From: Abelmoschus esculentus
Lineage: Eukaryota; Streptophyta; Magnoliopsida; Malvales; Malvaceae
Direction of reading: 5' to 3'
DNA length: 64,000 bases
Assembly (NCBI GenBank): GCA_035048815.1
Contig: JAUCBN010000006.1
Span: forward strand, 24,567,001-24,631,000
A program made the position numbers and the translations under genes. Of the stretch, positions 49,262-62,126 are shown one piece after another; the first letter of the stretch is position 1, and every line of letters begins with the position of its first letter. The notes under the pieces are model-generated. The model was not told where the DNA came from. It saw only the letters and a list, made by a program, of their open reading frames with translations, and made no database searches.

Positions 49262-49640
49262 GGGCGTGTTTGGGTGAGTATTAATGTGTGATTTGATAGA
49301 TGCATTTAAAGGTAAAAAATGTAAAGATTAGAAAAATAAATAAAACAATATTTAGTTACTAAAATTATAAACTTTAAATTATATCCGCAACTCACAAGCT
49401 TTTTAAATTTTATCTTATAAATTTAAATTTAAATTTATTAACTTTAAAAAATTTAAATCTTATTTTTTATTTAATAAAATATATTTTTTAACTTTAAAAC
49501 TTAAATTTAAATACTATAAATTGAGCATATTTGTAGAAAACTTTTTCACGATAACTTTTGTAAATTATATACGTATAATATTTTTTTTTAAAAAAACTCA
49601 AATTCTTATATATATCAAAAAGTGTTCATCCAAACACGCC
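49262..49640. mobile_element. Tourist-like (PIF/Harbinger) MITE
   Basis: The left end GGGCGTGTTTGGGTGA at 49262 and the reverse complement of the right end, GGCGTGTTTGGATGAACACT, form terminal inverted repeats of about 15 bp. TTA flanks both sides (49259-49261 and 49641-49643). A TTA duplication with a G-rich CGTGTTTGG end is the mark of PIF/Harbinger MITEs. 379 bp, AT-rich, non-coding. It sits about 350 bp upstream of the squalene synthase ATG. Confidence 0.85.
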
Positions 49641-49985
49641 TTACAGACTAGAATTGCCGAAAACGATTGCACGACGAGAAAGTCCAAAATACTGTATAAA
49701 TTATATGCTAAATTTCAACCCTTTCATAGCCATGAGCTTTCTGGCAATAGAATCCACAAAAAAACAGGTCGAAAATCAATTAAAGATTGACTAAAAAAAT
49801 CAACTTTGAATCTGTTGATATAATCAGGCTCGCAAAGTAGACCAAAACCCAGCATCATTGCAATGAAACTATAAGAACACCCAATTACTACTTCCCTTCA
49901 GAAATCCAACAACCGTCGTTCCCTCTCCATACCCAGATTCTATTTTCTTGTTCCGGATCTGATTTGAAGATAAAATCTTCAATTA

Positions 49986-52900
49986 ATGGGGAGTTTGGGA
50001 GCGCTCGTGAAACACCCAGATGATTTTTATCCATTGTTGAAGCTTAAATTGGCTTCCCGGCATGCAGAGAAGCAGATCCCGTCGGAGCCTCACTGGGCTT
50101 TCTGTTTCTCCATGCTTCACAAAGTCTCTCGTAGTTTCGCCCTCGTTATTCAACAGCTCGACACCGAACTTAAAAACGCTGTAAGAGGAAGAAAAAAAGA
50201 ACTCTTTGAATTTCGTCTGATTTCGTAAATTTATTGCCGATTTCGATTATGTTTGTTGTGGGTATGGATCCTTGAGGTTAGACTAATTGTTGTTCAATTT
50301 GCCGATTTTAATTTCGGGTTCGTTTGATTTTTTTTCCCCATTTTGTGGTTTTGCAGGTCTGCATATTTTATTTGGTTCTTCGAGCACTTGATACTGTTGG
50401 TATGCTCTTAGTCTTCTAACCCTTGCTTTTCTTTCTTTAATGTCATTTTCCCATTATGCATAATTTTTCACTGATTCTAATTTGTTAGGAACAATTTCTG
50501 TATATTTGGCTTCATTATAATCTATGAATGATATAATATCTTGCATTTCCTTTAGGAATTGTTAGATACGAAATCGGGTCCCCCCCCCCCTAGATCATTA
50601 CATTCAAGTGTTGATCTGCACTGATATTTTTTTTTCTTGCAGAGGATGACACTAGTGTAGCAACAGATGTCAAAGTTCCTATCCTTAAAGAGTTCCATCG
50701 TCATATATATGATCGCGACTGGCACTTTTCCTGTGAGCATCTAGAGAATTTGTCTCCTTCAAAGGAGGGTTCTCGAATATCCATGGAGTAGCAATATCAA
50801 ACCCAAATGGGGATAATTTTATTGCTGAAAACTTTACCTGTTAAAGAATCCTGGTTTGTTTGCTTATATAGCTTTAACTTTTTTTTCAGGTGGTACAAAG
50901 AACTACAAAGTTCTTATGGACCAGTTTCATCATGTATCTACTGCTTTTCTGGAACTTGAAAATGGGTCAGTTATTTAACCTTTTTTCTTGATCTTCCTTG
51001 TTTATGAAGATTTCAATTTTCAACGCCATGCTGTTTTGTATGTTTTACTTATGTCTTCATCTCCTAACTAGTTATTTTGCTTGTGGATAAATATTGTCCC
51101 CCAAAGAGTAAAAAGACATAATTCCCAATTGATTCTGCAGTTATCAGGAGGCTATCGAGGACATTACGAAAAGAATGGGTGCAGGGATGGCAAAATTTAT
51201 TTGCAAGGAGGTTTGTCATGCTTGCATTATTTATTTTCGCCCTCTTATTATTAATCTTAAGTATATGAAAAATGGAATGAACTTTGCCTATGGACATTCT
51301 AATATGAATTTGCTATTTCTGTAGAGTTACCGGGAGCTGAACTATACCTAAATGTATGAATGAAAAAAAAAAGTTATTTTTTCTTTAGATTTTTTACTAT
51401 TCTAAGTGAAATTTTTGTTTGCGAAGTATTGAACTCTGGTTGATCTCTTGTAGATTGTCTCTTACCTTATATATATAAGAACTTGATCTGTCAAGCTTTG
51501 TCGGCAAATCTGTTCAATATGCATGCAACAATACAACTCTTAAACATGTTCGCATTATCTTATATACTTGAATAACTTTATAACACATCCCGGGAACTTG
51601 TGTTTTGCTGCAGGTTGAAACGGTCGATGACTATGATGAATATTGTCACTATGTAGCAGGGCTTGTGGGATTAGGTCTTTCCAAACTTTTCCATGCCTGT
51701 GGGTTGGAAGATTTGGCTCCAGATTCTCTCTCCAATTCGATGGGTTTATTTCTTCAGGTATTGGTCTGATTTATGAATGAAGCAATGCATGCATTTTGAC
51801 AGTTGTGTAACAATATGATTCTAAAACTACGTCTTCTGGATCTAACAAAATGGCAGAAAACAAATATTATCCGAGATTATCTAGAGGATATTAATGAGAT
51901 ACCAAAGTCACGCATGTTTTGGCCTCGTGAGATTTGGAGTAAATATGTCAACAAACTCGAGGTATGCCTCTGTTGCACCTTCTATCTTAACTTCCTGCTA
52001 AAATCGTAACCAAATTTCATTCGAGTAACTTATATACATGTGTGAAATAATTTTCGGGACATCTTTTAAACGAGTGTTTCTTATATTTTTTCATAGGACA
52101 TGAAATACGATGAAAACTCGGTCAATGCAGTGCAGTGCTTGAATGACATGATCACTAATGCTTTAATCCATGTGGATGATTGCATGAAGTACATGTCTGC
52201 TTTACGTGATCCTTCAATCTTTCGGTTTTGTGCTATCCCTCAGGTTTGAGACCGTATTTGATCGGTTGTGTTTGTTCTCCTATATCATTCAAGTTGCATA
52301 TATTTACCAAATATTGATCTGCTCAAGTTTGTCTCTATCTTCCATGTGCAATGCTATTGCTAGGTAATGGCTATTGGAACACTAGCCTTATGCTACAACA
52401 ACATTGAAGTCTTCCGAGGTGTAGTGAAAATGAGGCGTGGTAAGTAATAAACCTGATCTTGGTACTTTGATCATTTTATGTTAAACCGTGATCATTCAGT
52501 TTTTTATCTTTTAAGTTTTGGTCTAGGGAATGTAATAGTGAAAAGTAATAATCGCTCGAGTTTATCTTTGGTCATGTTCCAGGTCTCACTGCGAAAGTCA
52601 TGGACCGAACAAACTCGATGGCTGATGTCTATGGTGCTTTCTATGATTTTTCTTGTATGTTGAAAACAAAGGTACATGGTTATTCTTAATATCTAGAAAA
52701 CGATATTCCACTGTATACCCGACCACGATAATGTTGTTGAATGCATGGTATTCGTATTTGTATCCCATTTTTCGGGTTTAATGACTCCGAAACTGCTTCT
52801 TTGGCCATTATAGGTTGACCATAATGATCCCAGTGCACCAAAAACATTGAGCAGGCTAGATTCAATCCTCAAGACTTGCAGGGACTCTGGGGTCCTGAAT

Positions 52901-53184
52901 GAAAGGTCTACAGAAGTTTCATATATTTTTATTATTTATTTTATTTTTCACATATTCGTACTTAAAAAGACAAATTTGACCAGGAAATCTTACATTCTTC
53001 CGAGTCAATCCAATTACACTCAACTTCTGGTGAGTTTACCATTCCTTTTTCTTGCATCCTGCTGCCCATATTTCCAAGGATATTTACTGATTAAGCTTAA
53101 TTAAACATAATGCAGGCTGTTATTCTTTTCCTCATATTGGCCATTATTATGGCTAATCGGAGCTCCAATTGGCCTGCCAACTAG
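49986..53184 (+). CDS. SQS: Squalene synthase (farnesyl-diphosphate farnesyltransferase)
   Basis: 413 aa from 13 exons: 49986-50180, 50357-50399, 50643-50732, 50890-50965, 51141-51210, 51614-51757, 51857-51961, 52097-52243, 52364-52439, 52583-52671, 52814-52905, 52984-53029, 53116-53184. It joins two farnesyl diphosphates to squalene with NADPH, the first committed step to sterols and triterpenes, on the ER. Seen: [20 protein letters not shown], the first Asp-rich motif ALDTVEDD (77-82), [13 protein letters not shown], the second Asp-rich motif RDYLEDINE (212-220), FWPREIW, CYNN, and a C-terminal membrane anchor [15 protein letters not shown], after which it ends in SSNWPAN. A run of 11 C lies in intron 2 (50580-50590). 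All key residues are present. Confidence 0.97.
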
Positions 53185-54526
53185 TAAGTTTTGTTACTTA
53201 TATAATGAAAGGATTAACTATTTATACGTAGTAAAAACATGATAAATAGGATTAAAGTTTTTATTCATTATTTTTCTAACACATCGATTAAAAATACGTC
53301 GTGGTTTCGTAATTTCACTATCAGTGGATCAAATAATTATCCAAAAATAATTCCTTTCACTGACTCCTCAAGTTCCCTTTTTCCCCTTTCTGTGCAGGAC
53401 CATGCTTTATTTACGGAGCAATCATCTCCTTGGGTGTACAAGTTCTTCGACTGCCTCAATATCTGGAAAATAATAACAATGTAGTCATTTTCTTTCAAAA
53501 CAATGGATATTATGTATTCTAATTGTGCTTGTGGAAATTTTAAAAGAATATATTTCATTTCGAGTGTAATAATAAATGAACTATGGTTCATGTATGTGTG
53601 TAATCTGGTGAAGCAGACTTTACTTTCCCTTTCATAGAAAAGAGAATAAGATTAAAATTATACATGAGTTTTGATTAAAAATGTAATATATATAATTTAT
53701 GTAATTATATGAATGGACTTCTGATTTTTAAAAAAGACTCGAATGAAAAACAAGATTTTAATTGTTTAAAATTTGTTTATTAACCGGTCAATGCTAGCAT
53801 GTTTATTTTTGAAAAAATAAAATAAAAATTTAGAATATAATTTTATAAAAAAGTATTTTTTAGAAATTTTCAAAAAAAAATGAAACTTTTAAATTTAAAT
53901 ATTAAAACTATAATCGCTCTTGTCGCTAATATTGCATAAGCACATGACATCCCTTTGGTCATTGAATTTAAACAGTCGTTTCTCTCAACATTTATTTAAC
54001 TAAATTTCATGTACTGGTTTAAATATTTATCACTATAAAATATCATAAAATTATTGTTTGATTATACGGATTATTATTTTTATACATTAGTGGAGCTTTT
54101 CCATAAACATTTAATTTATTGCGGGGGATTAAAATCGTTTAGGGAGAAAAACATTCATCTATGAATATATCTAAAACATAATATGTTCGTAAAAAATTAG
54201 TAGTGTACTTATTTCACACACAATTAATTATATAATAATTGAACAATGAAAATAATATTTTAAACATAAAAAATAAAAACAAATTTCTAACATTTTAGAT
54301 GTAAAATAATTAAACATATATACATATATAAAAATATAAATCATATAATAAATGAACATATATTGATCATTTAAGTAACTTATTAAAGAAACTTTAACGA
54401 ACGTACCCTAAAGATAAACTGAAAGGGAAGAGAGGTTTTCATTTATCATAAAACAAATAAAAAGAAGAAAATAAGGATGAATAAACCACCAAGAAAGGGA
54501 AAAGATGCACATACAAAATCGTCTTC
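53185..54526. other. Shared 3' region of squalene synthase and SH3P2-like genes
   Basis: Squalene synthase 3' UTR to about 53.6 kb, then AT-rich DNA with no recognised gene, then the SH3P2-like 3' UTR near 54.4-54.5 kb. Confidence 0.5.
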
Positions 54527-57106
54527 TCAGAAAACTTCTGCTACTTTGCTCGCAAGAACACGGTCCCTTCTTTCGATGTATCCGAAAGGGAACCAACCCG
54601 CTTTTCCCTTGCATTCGCCCTCGGCCCAGCCATTGCTCATCACCTGCCAAAAAAAACCACGAGTATTTTACAAAGTGAATCCATGTTGGATTTGTAACAG
54701 ATGCTCGAAAATCATATACGGATATAAAATTGTTGGCTTGAGTCATTGTCAAACCTTTCGCACAACTACATAGTCACCAACTGACAAAGAAAGCTCCACG
54801 TTGGATTCACCATTATAAGTATGCATAACCTGTAATAATACATCATTAGTACACCATTGTTCAGATTCAAGCAACATGTTGATCCCAACGGGCCGATGGT
54901 GTATAGGACCGAGTTACAAACCTCGCCTAGAAAGTAGCCCATGCTGTCTGTTGACCCATTACTTGCTTGAGAAGCATAAACTCCATTCACTTCCTCATAT
55001 GATGGAGGTGAAGGCATAGTGTCCACACTTTGGGTAGGAGGTGCTTCAATTCGTTGTCGTTCAGATTTCATCTATTTAAGACGGAGGTAATTGTATGGCA
55101 GTAATATTGTTAGTCAGTTTCAGCAAAAGAACATTGAGAAAGTATTCAGTAGCGTGATTCATACCTCCACATCAAGCTGGTCAAGTATTTGAAGCACTCG
55201 TTGATGATATGTGCGTTCAGCTTCAACCTTTCAGCCCAAGACAAAATAGGATAAACTGTTAAGTTCCTAGACATCCAAAATAAAGATTTTACATAGAAGG
55301 AAATTTACATTACCATAGCAATAAGTCTCTGTAGTGTCAACCTCTGTTGTTGAGCTTCAACTGCAGTCATTGCCGCAGCAGCTTCTTTCCCCAACATTGC
55401 CATGTTTGACTTCAGATCCTGCAGTTTTGTTTCTGCAGATTCCAGTTTCATGACATTATCAGGATTTCCCGGTGTTTCCCTCACTCTTGCTTGGCGTTTT
55501 GAAACTTCGATTGTCTGTCGTAGGTTCAAGAGAGGGTGTCAATACGGACTTGTACTACAATCAGCCTTTCAAAATCAAGATTTGGTCATTATAAAACCTG
55601 CGCTTCAGCTTCTTGTCGCATTCTGTCATAACGTTGAGCAAGATGTCGTGCATCTTCCAAAGGAGCTCCCATTACCATTGCTCTTAGTGGCTCTGCAACC
55701 TAACAATCAAATCATCAAAAATAGTATCCAGATTATTTTATGGCCTACTATAGTTAAGGATAGAGATAAGTAACTATGTTAAGGATGCCAAAAGTGAAAA
55801 ATCCACGTCCAGGTCACTAAATAGCCTATAATACAAGTTTACTTCCATAGATTCCAGAACTTAGCAGCCTAACTTGGTAGTATTTTATGTTATAGTAATA
55901 CAAATACTAAACAAACCTGTGTGCCAAGAGCCTTCAACAGACTCCCGCGTTCCTTCTCCATTTGAGCACGAGCACGTCCATAGCCTAATGCAGCTTTTGA
56001 TAATGTAGTACCACTGGTACAAGTATTTTCAGAACCGTATTTCCTGCTATCATCAGACAACTTTGTCCCTGTAAAGAAAAGATGTACATGACAGAACAAT
56101 GAAGTCAGTTCCATTGAATTCAAAGTGTAAAGTGTTAAAAGTTATCAAAGGTTTGGCCAACTTGCCTATTTCAACTTGTTTGGACCCAGTGACGATATAT
56201 CCTTCAACACCGCGGACAATATCCCTTTGAAAATGCTGAAACAGAAAATTTGCAAACGTAAATGAAGAGAACACACAAGAGAAAAATCAATGCAAGAGAA
56301 CAACTTAGCAACCTTGCCAGCACGCGTTGAGACATAAAGCTTCTCGAGTTTCTGGTGTTGCTGGAATTCTGCCTCATCGGTAATCACATTGTCTGAACCT
56401 CCATATCCCCCAAACTGTTTGAAGACAGCCTGAAGTAACATTCAGGGAAGAAAAAAGTTAACGAAGTTCGAAAGAGCAAGGACATGATAACGCATTTGAA
56501 TTAAAACAAGCTGCGCTCCCCCTAGATGGCAATCCGAAACAAATAAAACATACTGACGAGTTTCGAACTGCTTTTAAAAGGGAAAAGAAAACTCGAACGA
56601 TTTACATTTATTTCCACTTTTATCATCATTCGATTGAAACGTAATATTTAAAAAGACTACCGATCCAAATTCAAATTCCATCCTCCAACTTCAGAAGTTT
56701 CAATTTAGCTAATGAAATAACATCCAATAGCTCAGCAATCAGCTTTTTCAGTATAATATCCGCACAACAACTGATCCAATTGTTTCCAAACAATTTTGAT
56801 CCGATTCACAAATCATAAACGCGCTATCAAGCACGTGGAAATAGATCCGACACTTAGCTGAAAATCGAACACTGAATCATAATAAAGCAGATTAACAACA
56901 AAAATCAGATCGAAAACAAAACACACTATATATATGAGAAAATATAGAGAAAGATCAAGTACGAAGCTGAGAAATAGGCGTTGACGTGGATCTAAAGCAA
57001 CTATGGAAAACAAAAAGTCGGAGACTGAATTAGGAGATAGAGACACCTGTTGTTGGCGGGCGACTTGTTCTCGGAGCCGCGTAGCTTGTTTTCTGATCGC
57101 GTCCAT
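54527..57106 (-). CDS. SH3P2: SH3 domain-containing protein 2-like (BAR-SH3)
   Basis: 368 aa, equal to Arabidopsis SH3P2 as I recall it, from ten exons: 57106-57047, 56429-56313, 56235-56166, 56068-55917, 55699-55598, 55514-55314, 55227-55165, 55071-54922, 54829-54755, 54643-54527. The N-terminal helical BAR-like region starts MDAIRKQATRLREQVARQQQ and includes KLEKLYVSTRAGK, YGRARAQMEKERG and APLEDARHLAQRYDRMR. A Pro/Ser linker holds PSPPSYEEVNGVYAS. The C-terminal SH3 domain (about 309-368) has ALYDY replaced by VMHTYNGESNVELSLSVGDYV and ends WAEGECKGKAGWFPFGYIER. SH3P2 binds PI3P, ATG8 and ubiquitin/ESCRT partners in autophagosome and cell-plate formation. The intron after exon 3 begins with GC (ATAG|gcaagt). 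Family assignment is firm. Confidence 0.95.
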
Positions 57107-58902
57107 TCACCGGAGGACAATCGGAGCTTTTTTTCCGATGGATTCAAAGAGCTATCAACGGAGAAATCGGTAAACAGATGTATTTGGTCTTGGGGATTAT
57201 ATATATTGTTTTTGCTGTTTTTGAGAAGGTGAGTGTGGTTCAGAGAAAGAGTTTTTTCTGTATATTGCCGTGGGAAAATTTTTGCGATTGTAATTTTGAA
57301 GAAAAAAATTAAGGCCGGAAAGTATGCTTTTATGGTGCGGGCTTTCCTATTTTACTCTTTCTGAGCTCTTCTTCTTCGTTTTTCAAATTTCCCTGTTTAC
57401 TTTTATTTTATATTAAAGGAACATCATCTTTTCCTTTTTAGCCAATGATGACTTATGTTTAAAGCAAATTTGAGACCGGTAAGGCACAAGGGAGTTATAA
57501 TTAAAAGGGAGCCAAACTCAAATGAGTATCCCCACCTATTTTGGCTTCCATAGGAAGTCTTACTTTAAAAAAAAAAATTCTCTTCATGAAAAATAAATAA
57601 ATCATACGTACTTAAATATAATCATAATTATATATGTTTGATCAAAATAATAAATAATTTAATAATATTTAAGTAGAATTTAAAATATTATGTATATGAT
57701 GGAGCTATATTATGAGATCTTTAAAGAATAAGAGTTTTGAATAAGTAAATATAAAAAAATATAATAAACATTTTAAAATAACCCCACTTAATTTATTAGG
57801 TATAAGATCAATAATACTTAATTTATAATAAATATTTTAAAATAATCTCGTACTCTGCTCTAACCCTGTCATATGAAAATTATGTCTCTGTCATTGTGTA
57901 TGAGCAAAAAAATCTTATTTGAAAAATTATCTACTAATTTGTTGAGCGACAAAGATTAGTCCAGATTAATTAAGGTAAAACTCAAAATTTTATCTAATCC
58001 AAAATAAATATATTGTATTCTATTAGATCAACCCAACCCATAAAAAGTAATATTTTAGAAAACATAATTATAAAAAATAATAATTTAAAGACTAAATTAT
58101 AAATAAAATTTTAATTTCAAGAATCTAATTATAAAATATATAGAAAGAAAAAATATCATTACAAATATTCTTAAAAACTACACAATTAATTTTATATCGA
58201 GTTGAATCAAATACTTTTTACTGTAAATTTAATTTTAATCTGATTTTATTTTTAAAAAAAACTAAATTAAACTTATTTTTATATAAAAATTAAATTAAAT
58301 TAAATCAAAACCCGATCAAATTAAATAAAACACTCGTTCCTAAACTGTTGTCACACATGACTTGAAGTCGGGATTTGATTCAACCTACGTCTTCTGAGTT
58401 GAGTCATGACCAGACCCAATTGATTCAAGAGATGATCCAGTGGGTCCAAATATGCTCCATTTATATATCATGGAAATCACTCACTGTGTCAACTTCCGAG
58501 TTGCGCAAACCCAATGTCTTAAATCACCCAAATACTAAATTCTTAATAAAACTAAATCAGTCTTAAATGTTGGGCCCAATAGATTTAAACATATATACAT
58601 TTACCGGTTGATAGAGTAATAATTAATTGGTCGAAATAAATCAGATTATAAAAATTATAAATTGAATTCTACTATTATAAATAAAATTATAAATATTATT
58701 TTTAAAATAAATTTTTATAGTGAATATAGTATATTAACTTCATTTTGGTACAATTAAATACATTAAATACACTAAAATTAAATATGTGACGCGGGTTAAT
58801 CTAGATTAATTAAAATAAAAGTCTAAAAATCGTAAAAGAAATTAAAAAAAAACGTTATTGATGATAATCTTTAACACGTAAAAACACCTCTGTAGAAGAG
58901 AA
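57107..58902. other. SH3P2-like promoter and AT-rich intergenic DNA
   Basis: The leader and promoter of the SH3P2-like gene lie next to 57107-57320. Beyond about 57.5 kb the DNA is AT-rich with no supported gene. Confidence 0.5.
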
Positions 58903-59092
58903 ATTTTATCATGGGTTAGTTCCACCACGTCATCTATGGATCAACTAATAGAAACTGTCCACCTTATTATTTTTTAATTTTTCAAGTGAAGATTCACTTG
59001 AAAAAAAATTATGATATGAAAAAATTGATAAAATTGATAGTTTTTATTGATTATTTTCATGAATAAGTGATGGGACTGACCCATAATATAAT
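58903..59092. mobile_element. Small palindromic element (MITE-like)
   Basis: ATTTTATCATGGGTTAGTTC at 58903 pairs with the reverse complement of 59092 back (ATTATATTATGGGTCAGTCC). Weaker pairing continues to a perfect central hairpin TTTTTCAAGTGAA-GA-TTCACTTGAAAAA (58978-59005). 190 bp, non-coding. Confidence 0.65.
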
Positions 59093-59917
59093 TTTTTATT
59101 ATAGAATCAAAGTGTGTGTCACTTTCTTTTTGAGAAACCAAATTCAATTCGTGGGTCCATCGTGATTCAAGAACATGTGGATGAGTGTCATTTGCGTGTG
59201 TACGCTCGACTTCTAATTTGATGGAGCATTAAATAGGGTACGAAAAAGAGGTAGTGGAGTGGAAGTGAGGGATGATGAGAAACTACCCAACTTACCACAG
59301 ACAATTTCATAAAACAATTCTTTCAAGAAAAAAAAACAATTTCATAAAATAAAAATGAGAAATACTGGATTACAACTTTACATAAAGAAAATAAGTCTTA
59401 TATCTTTTCGATTTAGTTTCCATTGATATTTTCGATTATAAAATCATTGATAATCAGTTAATTTTATTAGATAAGAAAATAATTTTTAATGAATTTATTT
59501 TATAAAAATAAAAATAATATTTTATACTTAATTAAATATCTAAACTATTTCAAAAATAGTTAAGGCTTAGTTTCACGTCTACCGTGTTGTTATCTCTCTA
59601 TTGTTCTTATCACCATGCATAGCTAAATTCCACTATTTGGATCATACTTCATTGTGATCATCATTTCTATGCTTTTTGTCGTTATTTTAAATGTTTAGTG
59701 AAGGACATTTTAATGTATTTTTATTATTTTATTTAAATAATTAAGCTGATTAAGTGTAGTTCAAAATGTAATTAGATGGAATAATCATCATCTGAGTTTG
59801 TTTTTGTTTTTTCGACCATGACGTATGGAATAATAATCTTTAGTCCACATTGGAACATGCGTGGACTTTTCACACGCAGTTTTATCACTAAATTAAAGAA
59901 CCCTTCGACTTCCAAAT

Positions 59918-60535
59918 ACGTGACGTACCATCGAATTATGAACCGTTGGATATAGAATCTTAAGGGCTACAGATCGTTGGATTGTCCACGCTCCAAATCT
60001 GTGACTGACAATAAAACCTCCTAAAATTAGAAAAGAAGAGGCGGGAATTGTTATGCAAAATCCTCCGTAAAAGGGCCGAAATTAACGCTGAAAAGCAATC
60101 TAGTACCGTAATCAATCTCAAAATTAGGTGTCAGTTTTGGGAGAATATAAATGGATAAATAAATGTATAATTACTAAAAAAATTAATCAATTTACCAGAA
60201 AGAAAAAACATTTTATTTGATCCACAGTATAAAAATCCATAATGTTTAATAACTCTTATTTCATTGAATAGCAACGTCTTTAAATAAAATCTTAAATTTG
60301 AGTCATGTAGATAAAAAATAATGTTAAATAATTATATTTGATTTTAAATTTAAATAAATTGAAACATCCACAAATAAGATTACCTAAATTCCATTAATCT
60401 AAATAAAATATTTTTTGTAATAATTGTGTCTGTCTTTTTAAACTCGAAGATTTTAGAATAGAAAAACGAAAAAACAAACAATTATTGCAGCTTGAGGATG
60501 GTCCACATGGTATTCGAAATTATCTTAGCGCCAAA
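59918..60535. promoter_or_regulatory. Cluster of S-phase-type promoter motifs without an adjacent gene
   Basis: Within 620 bp: ACGTGACGT at 59918-59926; CGTTGGAT at 59944-59951 and 59975-59982, which match the plant histone nonamer CATCCAACG at eight of nine bases on the other strand; GCGGGAAT at 60041-60048 (E2F ATTCCCGC on the other strand); and GCGCCAAA at 60528-60535 (perfect E2F TTTGGCGC on the other strand). No histone or other S-phase gene was found within 1.5 kb on either strand. Confidence 0.35.
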
Positions 60536-61800
60536 AGGCACGGCTGTCACCTTCTCCGCTCACACACCAATCATTCCCTAATTCCCCTAATTAACATCAA
60601 AGTAACCGGGAGTAACGAGAAATTATATGATGGGTCTGAACTATCACGATAGTCGTGGTCCAATCCATAATAATTACCCACTTTACTATTAATTTTTAAT
60701 TCACTTTTTCTCAATCAATAAATCTTCAATCTTAATTTCTATATCATTTTAAAAATATAATTTCTGAAAATTATATTAATTACGTAACTGATTAGTGACA
60801 GAATAAATGGTTATTAGTAGTTAGGGACTATAACTGACGTGATAGACTGGGCCTATGATATAATCTCTCGAAAATAACCTTTTATCTTTGCATTATTTGA
60901 ATGGTAAGGGACAAATCATTATTAAAAGACATAATGATCTTCTTTTTGGTTAAATTGTATAATATTTGGAGAAAAATCAGAATGTTCAAAAAAAGTTATT
61001 TTAAAAATTTAAAGTTGAATCATTTTAATTTCGTTCTCAGTTTTTTTAGTAAAATTAAAACATTTAAGAATTTAAAACATATATAGAATGAGAAATATAG
61101 TTTGGCATCAAATTATAATGTTTAAAAACATTTAAAATGAGGGTCATATCATGTGATTAAATCTGAACATTTAATTTTATAAATTCAAAACATAAAAACT
61201 TAAATTTTAAATTTCAAACCATTTATTATGATACAAAATCCTTAGAAAATGATTATGCGCTCTAAAAACTATACAGTATTTTGTGTATTGAATATTTTTC
61301 CAAAAATTTAAATCAATTTGATATATGTTATATTTTTAAAAAATAATTAAATAATTTTAATCGATTTAAAATTTAATATCTATTATCAACGTGAATATAA
61401 TATATATTTTAATGTACGAGTCATCTAATCTTATAAATTAAAAACCGATTATTATTTTTAGATGTTACGGGTTCAAACACCAATAATACCAACAGAGCGA
61501 TTGAACGATCAATATCCAATGTTTGATCATACTCTAAAATAGATAATACTGTAATAACCATTAATCGATTAAAAAATAATATATATTTTAACTATGTAAT
61601 CATTAAAATAGTAGCATCAATAAGTTAAAGAAATATGAAGAATCAGGATGGTATTTGCAAGCACATGTCAAAAGGAAAATGCATGGAGATGAGAAAAAAC
61701 GAAAAGAAAAAAACAAAGAAATATTCGCGGAATTAATGGATTCGGTCCAAACAAGGCCACCAAAGAGAAGTCAAAGCTCTCCAAGAAAGACTTTAAAAAA
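60536..61800. other. AT-rich intergenic DNA upstream of the GATA gene
   Basis: No gene supported; the open frame near 60901-61086 is Lys/Phe/Asn-rich low complexity. The distal GATA promoter lies here. Confidence 0.5.
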
Positions 61801-61805
61801 ATTAT

Positions 61806-62126
61806 AGTATAAATATTTCCACAAAATTCTTTAAAAATTAAAATAAAATCAAAACTTTGTAGAGAGAGGCAATAAAGAAGATAGAATCCATTAAACTCTC
61901 ATTTCTAAGTTATAGAAAGCATTAGTCTCGCCCTCGAGCAAGCCTCACCTTTCTCTTTGTTTCAGTCTTAATCCATCTCAGGTAATTATAATTATATATA
62001 TAATTATTTTTCCTTTCAGTTTTCTGTTGTTTTTGAATTTCTGGGTTTTCTCCAATTAGTTATTTTGGGGATTTTTAACTGAGAAAACGAGTTTTTTTTT
62101 TCTCCTGTTTGTTTGTATGATAGGAA
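61806..62126 (+). promoter_or_regulatory. TATA-like box and leader with intron of the GATA gene
   Basis: A TATA-like tagtataaatat lies at about 61806-61817. The first leader exon ends at 61981 (ctcag|gtaatt). The leader intron ends at acceptor 62122-62123, three bases before the ATG at 62127. Splice borders are inferred from motifs. Confidence 0.5.
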
